DNA of 8,165 nt from Candidatus Gastranaerophilales bacterium (GTDB lineage Bacteria; Cyanobacteriota; Vampirovibrionia; Gastranaerophilales; Gastranaerophilaceae): the NCBI GenBank assembly GCA_910587375.1, contig CAJULR010000034.1:1-8165 (forward strand), in the 5' to 3' direction. Below the pieces are notes generated by a model. It made no database searches, was not told the origin of the DNA, and worked only from the letters and a program-made list of their open reading frames with translations. Made by a program: the position numbers and the translations under genes. Below, one piece after another: positions 1 through 6,147 of this stretch (within the stretch, counting starts at the first letter, position 1; each line of letters starts with the position of its first letter).

Positions 1-66
1 GAAGCATACTTGCAAAAAAAACGTATTGCATGTAAAATGTATGTGCTTAAAAGTTTTAAAATATAT

Positions 67-95
67 AGCCTTCCTTGAAAAGGGAAGGCTTTTTT
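67..95 (+). terminator. Rho-independent terminator of an upstream transcript
   Basis: AGCCTTCC (67-74) pairs perfectly with GGAAGGCT (83-90) across an 8-nt loop and is followed directly by a run of T (90-95), the form of an intrinsic terminator. It must serve a plus-strand gene whose body lies before the window. One plus-strand frame closes with TAA at 33-35, about 30 nt before the stem, and could be the end of that gene, but too little is visible to call it. Confidence 0.85.
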
Positions 96-113
96 AATCC
101 AATTAAATATGTT

Positions 114-142
114 TTAACATTTTTTAAAAAAGAGAATAAAAA
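114..142 (+). promoter_or_regulatory. Weak candidate promoter for the 505-aa gene
   Basis: TTAACA (114-119) resembles a -35 box and lies 17 bp before TAAAAA (137-142), a poor -10 box. Because a terminator ends at 95 and the next gene starts at 298, a promoter is needed between them. The whole interval is AT-rich, so chance matches are likely. The rest of the 96-297 leader shows only a small AAGGTT/AACCTT hairpin (242-257) and no recognised riboswitch. Confidence 0.2.
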
Positions 143-297
143 GAGCAATAAAAAAGCATTTTATACGTTAATAGAATATAGGAAGAAGAAGGTAATTTTA
201 GATATGAAAATAAATCAAAAACGATGCAAGGCACTTTATCAAAGGTTAAGAAACCTTATTTGGGGATTGTAATTTAACATAAGGATTAAAGGATAAA

Positions 298-1815
298 ATG
301 TCTATATCAAGCATAACAACAAGCGTATTGTCATCTTTAGGAAACAACACAGGGTCTGTTGTTCCTATCGCAGTAAAAGATTTAGTTCAAAACCAGGTTT
401 TAGTTGCAGAATATGCAAAAAAAGGCGGTAAATACGACGCTTTTGAAAAATTTGTAGAGGAAAACGGAACAAGCGCCGTTTGGCTTGGCGGCTTGCCTCT
501 CATTAAAAAAATATTTGATAAAACCATATATAAACTTGTAGGCGTGAACCCCGATGTTGATATTAAAAAGTTAAGAGACGGGGCCTCAGACAGCATTGAA
601 TTTGCTACAAATAAATTAAAAGAGCAAATGGCAAATGGTAAGGCCGGAAGCAATGCTGCTGAGCAGCTTAAAGCGCTTGCAAACGTTGCAGACCACAAAA
701 ACCTTGCAAAAGGGCTTTTTGTTGGAAAATTTGCTGCTGCAACGGCATTAACCATGTTTGCGCTTTCAAAAATCATAATGTATAAGCAAAAGCACACAAA
801 ACAAAAAGCTGAAGTTAAAGTTAAAGCCGATATGCTTAAGGAAAACATCTTTAAGCAAAATCTTTTATCTTCCGGGGTTTACAGTTTGTTTATGGATAAA
901 GCCGGCATGGGTAATAATAAAGCAACAAATGGTGCAAACGGAAATAATGTTGCATTCAAGGGGCTTGGAAACGCACTTTCTGCCTTTATGTATAATCCAA
1001 TTTTAAACCAGATGATACTTGATGGCGGAATTACATCCCTTAGAACAAAGACTGCAAGGGATGGCGAAAGAAGAGATGTGCTTGTTAAAGAAGGCTTTGA
1101 AATTGCTTTCTTATATCCTCTTGCTGTGCCTATTCAAAAAGGTTTTGACAAGCTTGCAGGGCTGTTGTTTAACAAAGACACGGGGCTTGATTATGCAGTT
1201 TTAGCTTCTGAAAGATTTAAAAATTCTTTGGGCGACGGTTCTATGAAAGACGCTTTAGAAGAACTTGCAAAAAATATTGACATTGAAAAGCTTGGGTCTG
1301 ATGTGGATGTTGATAAAAATATGTTGAATTTCATATACGATAATCCTGAAAACCCGATTGTGAAGTTCTTAAAAGATATTGGAGATGTTGCAACTGTAAA
1401 AGAAAATGTTGGCAAAAGGTTTGGCTTGTTTAACATTAAGCAGGCAACAGATGAAATTGATTCACTGGCACATATTGACACAGGCTCTGTTCAATCAAGC
1501 GTTAAGAAATTGATGAAAGCTGTGAGTGATATGGACGCAAAAGGCGCCATAGGAAATGTTGACAAGGCACTGAATTACCTTAAGGGCGCTCAAAACGCAA
1601 AAGGCCTTTCAATTGTGGCTGCTATTGCATTTGGCATTTGGGCAATGGGCGTGTTACAGACAAACGTTGTGCTTGAATTAAGGAAAAAACTTACAGGAAG
1701 CACTGAAAACAAAGCAATTACAAACCTGGAAGACCAAATCAGGCACCAAATGGCTTTTGAAGGAAATGGCAGCATTTCAAAAAACCAAACAAAAACACAA
1801 GAACTATTTGCTTAA
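298..1815 (+). CDS. Hypothetical membrane-associated protein, 505 aa
   Basis: I do not recognise a named family. The ATG is preceded by AAAGGA (288-293), a Shine-Dalgarno 4 nt from the start. There is no classical signal peptide. Hydrophobic stretches lie at residues about 140-161 and 437-458, which could each span the membrane, and a weaker one at about 265-280. Residues 205-217 are an Asn/Gly-rich linker, followed by an AFKG motif (219-222) and a segment with several Gly, Asn and Arg residues. The long middle part (about 300-430) is charged and probably helical. The C-terminal 45 residues after the last hydrophobic segment are polar and rich in Gln and Asn. The gene stands alone between terminators at 67-95 and 1837-1871, so it is probably monocistronic. 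It resembles proteins I associate with Gastranaerophilales, but that is recall. Expressed protein likely; function unknown. Confidence 0.85.
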   Translation: MSISSITTSVLSSLGNNTGSVVPIAVKDLVQNQVLVAEYAKKGGKYDAFEKFVEENGTSAVWLGGLPLIKKIFDKTIYKLVGVNPDVDIKKLRDGASDSIEFATNKLKEQMANGKAGSNAAEQLKALANVADHKNLAKGLFVGKFAAATALTMFALSKIIMYKQKHTKQKAEVKVKADMLKENIFKQNLLSSGVYSLFMDKAGMGNNKATNGANGNNVAFKGLGNALSAFMYNPILNQMILDGGITSLRTKTARDGERRDVLVKEGFEIAFLYPLAVPIQKGFDKLAGLLFNKDTGLDYAVLASERFKNSLGDGSMKDALEELAKNIDIEKLGSDVDVDKNMLNFIYDNPENPIVKFLKDIGDVATVKENVGKRFGLFNIKQATDEIDSLAHIDTGSVQSSVKKLMKAVSDMDAKGAIGNVDKALNYLKGAQNAKGLSIVAAIAFGIWAMGVLQTNVVLELRKKLTGSTENKAITNLEDQIRHQMAFEGNGSISKNQTKTQELFA

Positions 1816-1836
1816 ATTTATAGTTTTAAAAATGTG

Positions 1837-1871
1837 AAAACGGTAGCAATTTTTTATTTGTTACCGTTTTT
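1837..1871 (+). terminator. Strong Rho-independent terminator after the 505-aa gene
   Basis: AAAACGGTAGCAA (1837-1849) pairs with TTGTTACCGTTTT (1858-1870) over 13 positions, one of them a G-U wobble, around an 8-nt loop, and the 3' arm ends in five T. It starts 22 nt after the stop codon of the 505-aa gene and ends 8 nt before the next start codon, so it could also act as a leader hairpin for the following gene. Confidence 0.88.
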
Positions 1872-1879
1872 ATATAAGT

Positions 1880-2959
1880 ATGGAAGGTAGTGTGCAAAAT
1901 TTAGGCTATAATCTAAATTCTTATTCGGGCCGTTATAATCCGAATTTATATGGCAGCGGCGTTACAAACCCGTATTTAAATTTTGCAGGAAAAGAACCAA
2001 GTTTTGATTCTGTTTATGATCCTTTCCTGTCTGACATAAAGTTTGATTGTATAAGATTTTCTGGCCCAAACCCTGAAATTGAAGAAAAATATGATGATGT
2101 TTTAGATAAACAGGGAATTGTTGGCAAAGTTTGGGATTTTACAAAAAATTGTTTTGGAAGCAAGATGGGCTCTAAAGCAGTAACCAAGAAGCTTGAACTA
2201 TATAAAAAGGGTTTAATTTCAGAAGATGAAATAATTGATACAGTGAATAAGTTTGCAAAAGGCCAGCAAAAAGCACTGGATTTTGTTGCAGATTGGGGTT
2301 CTACAATTGTTGGTGCCGGCGCATTTGCCTTGGCTTTGCCAATTGTGGGTTCCTGTGTTCCGATTGCGCTTGGATGTGCAGCACTTAGTGGCGCCTTATT
2401 TAAAGCAGGAACAAAGAAATTTGACGCATATTCGGCCGGAAGAAATTATAAATCAGGGCCTTACGATTTAGCAACAGGCGCCATAAATGGTCTTTTGAGC
2501 CCGATTGTAAACGGTGTTGGTAATGCAACGGTGAAGGCTGTGGCAGGAAAAATAGGCCTTAAAAATGTAACAAAAGCTGCTGCCAAATTCTCTTGCAATG
2601 GTTTTTGCGATTTGATTCAAAGCCTTGCGCTTTATCCAAAGCAAGCTCTTGAAGGTAATGCGGTAAAAAGGCTTGCTGCCTGGGGTACAGGTAAGGCCTT
2701 TAGGGGTATAACTAAATTTGGCGGTGCATTTGCCTTAAGACAATACGTATTTGCCGTATTCTCCCAAGACGCCATTTCAAAAAAGATTCTCAGGAATACG
2801 CCCTTTGTGAAAGTTTTTGGCCAGCAGGAAATTTTAGACAAACTTAATAAAAATCAACCTGAAATAGATTTTTCAAACGATATGTATGCAGCCTGCATGA
2901 TGTCGCCGGAGCAGCTTGAAAAAATCAACAAAGCAGGTGGTGTTGCATTAAGCGCTTAA
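1880..2959 (+). CDS. Hypothetical protein with Gly/Ala-rich hydrophobic hairpin, 359 aa
   Basis: No named family is recognised. Residues 1-60 are rich in Tyr, Asn, Ser and Gly and contain LNFAGK (33-38) and IRFSGP (58-63). Residues 66-136 are charged and helical. A long Gly/Ala-rich hydrophobic stretch (about 142-176) could be a membrane hairpin or two short spans. It is followed by a Gly-rich region (about 186-226) and a mixed helical C-terminus. Hydrophobic Gly/Ala hairpins occur in many exported, membrane-inserting proteins, but no specific function follows from that. The ATG has no Shine-Dalgarno and lies 8 nt behind a terminator. GTG at 1892, four codons in, has GGAAGG (1882-1887) 4 nt ahead and may be the real start. 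The 3' neighbour is convergent. It is probably a real gene because the frame stays open for over 1 kb with a coherent composition. Confidence 0.8.
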   Translation: MEGSVQNLGYNLNSYSGRYNPNLYGSGVTNPYLNFAGKEPSFDSVYDPFLSDIKFDCIRFSGPNPEIEEKYDDVLDKQGIVGKVWDFTKNCFGSKMGSKAVTKKLELYKKGLISEDEIIDTVNKFAKGQQKALDFVADWGSTIVGAGAFALALPIVGSCVPIALGCAALSGALFKAGTKKFDAYSAGRNYKSGPYDLATGAINGLLSPIVNGVGNATVKAVAGKIGLKNVTKAAAKFSCNGFCDLIQSLALYPKQALEGNAVKRLAAWGTGKAFRGITKFGGAFALRQYVFAVFSQDAISKKILRNTPFVKVFGQQEILDKLNKNQPEIDFSNDMYAACMMSPEQLEKINKAGGVALSA

Positions 2960-2967
2960 TTATATTT

Positions 2968-2988
2968 AAAAGCACCGGTGTGGCTTTA
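2968..2988 (-). terminator. Possible terminator between convergent genes
   Basis: Read on the minus strand, AAAGC(C)AC pairs with GTGCTTT around a 4-nt loop, with one bulged C, and the 3' arm runs into CTTTTAAAT. This fits termination of the 84-aa minus-strand gene ending at 3015. On the plus strand the same stem is followed by A rather than T, so it would be a poor terminator for the 359-aa gene. A weak plus-strand stem AAACTT/AAGTTT (3017-3035) with a short T run may serve that side. Confidence 0.35.
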
Positions 2989-3014
2989 AAAAACATGTTA
3001 AAACCGGCTAAAAT

Positions 3015-3269
3015 TTAAACTTCTATAAAAAGTTTTCTTCCTACAATATTGGGTTTTCCATTGTAATAGCCTGCAAAGTAGCCGCCTGAAACAGGTGTAT
3101 TTTTAGCGTAATTCTCATTTGAGCCGAAACTTTGGTTCATAAAAGGGTTTAGGCTTTGGTTTGGGCTGAACGGATTATAGTTTGAAGGCTTTGCCGTTAC
3201 CTTTGCGGCAGAAGTTGTATTTGTTGAAGCCAAAGATTTTGTAATTAAAGATACTAAATTTGTTAACAT
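3015..3269 (-). CDS. Small hypothetical protein, 84 aa, Asn/Pro/Gly-rich
   Basis: No family is recognised. The N-terminal 15 residues are mildly hydrophobic (MLTNLVSLITKSL), too short and polar for a confident membrane span. A Ser/Thr/Ala/Asn-rich stretch follows. Residues 32-47 contain a near repeat, NPFSPNQS then NPFMNQS. The end (about 61-84) is Gly/Tyr-rich (GGYFAGYYNGK) and closes with a basic then hydrophobic tail. The closest Shine-Dalgarno-like sequence, AGGA on the minus strand, ends about 16 nt before the ATG, which is long. Reasons to believe it: it fills a stretch with no competing frame, it is convergent with the 359-aa gene, and its ordered motifs do not look like random AT-rich translation. 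Its YFAG motif echoes the Phe-x-Gly motif of the neighbouring unknown proteins. It could still be a chance frame. Confidence 0.55.
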   Translation of the reverse strand: MLTNLVSLITKSLASTNTTSAAKVTAKPSNYNPFSPNQSLNPFMNQSFGSNENYAKNTPVSGGYFAGYYNGKPNIVGRKLFIEV

Positions 3270-3347
3270 ATACGCCGTTTTACTTTCCTAAAAATAACCT
3301 CATTCACTAAAAATTATTTAATGATGGAAAAATACATGTCATCTTTT

Positions 3348-3375
3348 ATTATCGTATGAATATAAAAAAAGTTAA
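3348..3375 (-). promoter_or_regulatory. Candidate promoter for the 84-aa gene
   Basis: On the minus strand TTAACT (3370-3375) and GATAAT (3348-3353) are 16 bp apart, giving 4/6 and 5/6 matches to the housekeeping consensus and a leader of about 70 nt before the ATG at 3269. The region is AT-rich, so the match is only suggestive. Confidence 0.25.
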
Positions 3376-3468
3376 CAAAACTTTATAAATATACTCTGTT
3401 TGACCCACAATTTTTATAAAACTTAATATTTTTGTTGTTAAAATCCTTAAACTTGTGATATATTTTTA

Positions 3469-3497
3469 TTGACTGATAGTTTACTAATATTTAATTT
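3469..3497 (+). promoter_or_regulatory. Candidate promoter of the rny-ymdB-PHP operon
   Basis: TTGACT (3469-3474, 5/6 to the -35 consensus) is followed after 17 bp by TAATTT (3492-3497), which keeps the key TA...T positions of a -10 box. Transcription would start near 3504, about 58 nt before the TTG start of rny. A second -35-like TTGACC at 3400-3405 has only a poor -10 partner. The rest of 3270-3561 is AT-rich and shows no other structure I can defend. Confidence 0.35.
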
Positions 3498-3561
3498 TAT
3501 ATAAAAAACAAAATACACCGCTTGCAAATGAGAATTTTAAATTTTCAGGCGCAAAATAAAT

Positions 3562-5115
3562 TTGAGGTATGGGAAAATAGAATCTATATTTTTATTATAT
3601 ATATTAATACTTATTTTAGCAGTAGTAGCAATAGTTTCAGCTATTATGTGCGCAAGGCAGAAAACAAAACTTGAATTTTATCAAAAAGACGCTGAGCGCC
3701 TTAAAGACGAATTCAAAGAAAAAGAAAATTATCTGAAAAAAGAAGCGCTTGTTGCCGCAAGGGAACAGCTGCACTCTGACAGGCAAAAGCTTGATGATGA
3801 AATCAGACAAAGAAGGTCTGAAATTAACCGTCTTGAAAATTCTTTGTCAAAGCGTGAAGATTCTCTTGAAGATAAGGTTCAAAAGGTAACCGATAAAGAA
3901 TTTGAATTGAATAAGAAATATGACGAGCTTTTAGATAAAGAAGATTATTTAGCAGAGCTTGTTGCAAAGCAATTAAACGAGCTTGAAAGAGTTTCTTCTA
4001 TGAGCCGTGAAGAAGCGAAGAATATGCTTTTAGAGCAAATCAAACAAGAGCTTGCGCAAGAACAAATTCAATTAATTCGTGAAAACGAACAAAAAATAAA
4101 AGAAACTGCCGAGGAAAAATCCAGAGAGATTTTATCCCAGGTTATGCAAAAATGCGTTATAGACCAGGTTATTGAAAGCACAGTTTCCGTTGTTTCTCTT
4201 CCAAATGATGAAATGAAGGGAAGAATTATCGGCCGTGAAGGAAGAAATATCAGAACGCTTGAAACTTTAACAGGTGTGGATTTAATTATTGATGACACGC
4301 CGGAAGCTGTTGTACTCTCTTCTTTTGACCCTGTTAGGCGCGAAGTTGCAAAGTTAACAATCGAAAAACTCATTCAAGACGGACGTATTCACCCTGTTCG
4401 AATTGAAGAAGTTTATGAAAAGTCTAAAAAAGAAATTGAAAATAAAATGAGGCAGGAAGGCGAAAAAGCCGCGCTTGACCTTGGAATTATGAACCTTAAC
4501 AAAGAGCTTACCAGGACTCTTGGACGCTTATATTATAGAACAAGCTACGGACAAAATGTTTTAAGACACTCAATCGAGGTAGCCCAAATTGCAGGAATGC
4601 TTGCTGTGGAACTTGGTGCTGACGCTGCCGAAGCAAGGCGTGCAGGTTTATTGCACGATATCGGTAAGGCGGTAGACCATGACCAGGAAGGCACGCATAT
4701 TCAGCTTGGTGTTGAACTTGCAAGACGCTATGGAGAAAGAGAAGAAATTGTTCATGCGATAGAAGCGCACCATGATGACGTTGCGGCAAATACACTTGTC
4801 GCGGCGCTGGTCAAAATTGCGGACTCGGTTTCTGCAGGAAGACCCGGTGCAAGGCGCGATACGCTTGAAATCTATATTAAACGCCTCAAAAAGCTAGAAG
4901 AAATTGCAAATAGCTATGAAGGCATTAAGCAGTCCTTTGCTGTTCAGGCAGGTCGTGAAGTTAGGGTGGTGGTTCAGCCCAATGTGTTCAACGACGCTGC
5001 AGCAGCTAAACTGGCCCGTGACATTGTAAAACGCATTGAGGATGAGCTTGAATATCCCGGACAAATCCGTGTAACGGTTGTTCGTGAAGCAAGAGTTACC
5101 GAAATAGCGAAATAG
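3562..5115 (+). CDS. rny: Ribonuclease Y, membrane-anchored endoribonuclease
   Basis: RNase Y starts mRNA decay by endonucleolytic cleavage at the inner face of the membrane. All family parts are present in order: an N-terminal membrane anchor (about residues 8-29), a long charged coiled coil (about 35-195), a KH RNA-binding domain with the GxxG loop GREG (224-227), and an HD metal-dependent catalytic domain with H336, H365-D366 in LLHDIGKA, H398, H403-H404 and D421. A conserved C-terminal domain ends in RVTEIAK. The length of 517 aa is normal for the family. The start is unusual: this frame has no ATG before residue 28, which would delete the anchor. TTG at 3562 is the best choice, with only AGG (3547-3549) 12 nt upstream; GAGG (3564-3567) would instead fit the rare codon ATA at 3577. 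It is the first gene of a three-gene operon, 3 nt ahead of ymdB. Confidence 0.96.
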   Translation: MRYGKIESIFLLYILILILAVVAIVSAIMCARQKTKLEFYQKDAERLKDEFKEKENYLKKEALVAAREQLHSDRQKLDDEIRQRRSEINRLENSLSKREDSLEDKVQKVTDKEFELNKKYDELLDKEDYLAELVAKQLNELERVSSMSREEAKNMLLEQIKQELAQEQIQLIRENEQKIKETAEEKSREILSQVMQKCVIDQVIESTVSVVSLPNDEMKGRIIGREGRNIRTLETLTGVDLIIDDTPEAVVLSSFDPVRREVAKLTIEKLIQDGRIHPVRIEEVYEKSKKEIENKMRQEGEKAALDLGIMNLNKELTRTLGRLYYRTSYGQNVLRHSIEVAQIAGMLAVELGADAAEARRAGLLHDIGKAVDHDQEGTHIQLGVELARRYGEREEIVHAIEAHHDDVAANTLVAALVKIADSVSAGRPGARRDTLEIYIKRLKKLEEIANSYEGIKQSFAVQAGREVRVVVQPNVFNDAAAAKLARDIVKRIEDELEYPGQIRVTVVREARVTEIAK

Positions 5116-5118
5116 AAA

Positions 5119-6147
5119 ATGTCAAAAACAATTAAAACCCTTTTCTTGGGGGACATGGTTGGCCGCCCCGGAAGAGAAGCCGTTGAAAAGTTTTTAAAAG
5201 GGGAAACCCAAAACTTCGCTTTTGCAGATTCTAATACTGCAGAGGTTTCCTGTGCGCTTCAAGCGCAAGGCTCTTCTGTGCGCGATAATTTCGATTTTAT
5301 TATTGCAAATGTTGAAAACGCATCCCATGGCTTTGGACTTACTAAAAAAAACCATGACGAACTTCAATCTTATGGCATAGACTGTATGACATCCGGGAAC
5401 CATATTTGGGACAAAAAAGATGTCTATACATACATTGATGAATCTGATGTTTTAATTCGTCCTTTTAATTATCACAAAACAGCGCGTGGTGTTGGATACA
5501 GGGTTTTTAACGATAAAATTGTTGTAATAAATTTGCTCGGTAAAACCTTTATGCAGCCTGTTGTTTGTCCCTTCCAGGCTCTATACGATATTATATCGCA
5601 CCTTCAGGCTGAAATTGGTCTTGAAGATAAGATTATAATTGTTGATTTTCATGCGGAAGCCACCGCAGAAAAAATTTGTTTTGCAAATTTTGCATATTCT
5701 CTGGGCGCAAGCGCTGTTTTTGGAACGCACACACACGTTCAAACTGCAGATGAAAGGCTTATAAAAGAAGGTTTTGAATTAAGCAACGATTTTAACTGTT
5801 TCCCAAAAGCAGCCGAGATAAAAACAGAGGAAAACCCAGAGGAAAACTCTGAAAACTCAAATCCTGCTTTTAAAACAAATGCGTTTGAAGGTTTTAGTCC
5901 TAAAAAAGCCATGGCATACATTACAGATGTAGGTTTTTGCGGAAGTTATGACAGTATCATCGGAATGGAGTATGAAAGCTCTTTAAAAAGGCTTGTAACG
6001 TCAATTCCTGAAAGGTTTGATGTGGCCGTATCAAACGTCAGACAAATTAATGCCGTTTGTGTTGAATTTGATTGCAAGACGGGTTTTGCGCTTGAAATCA
6101 AAAGGATAAATTTTAATTACAAAAACAATGAGGACAGGGCTCAATGA
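5119..6147 (+). CDS. ymdB: YmdB-type metallophosphoesterase (TIGR00282 family) with two insertions
   Basis: YmdB-family enzymes are cytoplasmic dimetal phosphodiesterases; the Bacillus protein hydrolyses cyclic nucleotides and influences RNase Y-dependent control of motility and biofilm genes. Conserved motifs here are GDMVGRPGR (11-19), ANVEN (63-67), SGNHIWDKK (92-100), DFHAEAT (176-182), GTHTHVQTADER (202-213) and AYITDVGF (266-273). Likely metal ligands D12, E66, N94, H178, H204 and H206 are all kept, so it should be active. At 342 aa it is well above the roughly 265 aa usual for the family. The extra length lies in an insertion of about 22-24 residues (about 30-56) and one of about 45 residues (about 216-262), the latter Glu/Asn/Ser-rich. 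The ATG follows the rny stop by 3 nt with no Shine-Dalgarno, suggesting translational coupling; its stop overlaps the next start in ATGA. Confidence 0.94.
   Translation: MSKTIKTLFLGDMVGRPGREAVEKFLKGETQNFAFADSNTAEVSCALQAQGSSVRDNFDFIIANVENASHGFGLTKKNHDELQSYGIDCMTSGNHIWDKKDVYTYIDESDVLIRPFNYHKTARGVGYRVFNDKIVVINLLGKTFMQPVVCPFQALYDIISHLQAEIGLEDKIIIVDFHAEATAEKICFANFAYSLGASAVFGTHTHVQTADERLIKEGFELSNDFNCFPKAAEIKTEENPEENSENSNPAFKTNAFEGFSPKKAMAYITDVGFCGSYDSIIGMEYESSLKRLVTSIPERFDVAVSNVRQINAVCVEFDCKTGFALEIKRINFNYKNNEDRAQ
5824..5858 (+). repeat. 12-nt tandem repeat inside the ymdB insertion
   Basis: CAGAGGAAAAC occurs at 5825-5835 and again at 5837-5847, a 12-nt period that stays in frame and encodes EENP-EENS; a degraded third copy (TCTGAAAACTC, 5848-5858) follows. 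It lies within the extra loop of the YmdB homolog and looks like replication-slippage growth of a surface loop. Confidence 0.6.

Noticed and set aside
1..35. Possible C-terminal end of an upstream gene (frame ending with TAA at 33-35)
   Set aside because: Only about ten codons are visible, and other plus-strand frames are also open here, so the frame cannot be chosen.
242..257. AAGGTT/AACCTT hairpin in the leader of the 505-aa gene
   Set aside because: A 6-bp AT-rich stem with no T run and no overlap with the ribosome site; easily due to chance.
75..272. Plus-strand 65-aa frame, Lys-rich
   Set aside because: It begins at a TTG inside the loop of the terminator at 67-95 with no ribosome site, and its composition is what AT-rich DNA gives by chance.
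387..848. Minus-strand 153-aa frame, Phe/Ser-rich
   Set aside because: It is antisense to the 505-aa gene and looks like a shadow of its codon pattern; no ribosome site or motif supports it.
3528..3674. 48-aa plus-strand frame starting with ATG and overlapping the start of rny
   Set aside because: It has no Shine-Dalgarno and runs in another frame through the rny anchor codons. It could be an upstream reading frame, but nothing supports this.
4508..4795. Minus-strand 95-aa His/Leu/Gln-rich frame
   Set aside because: It is antisense to the HD domain of rny, whose conserved codons explain the open frame.
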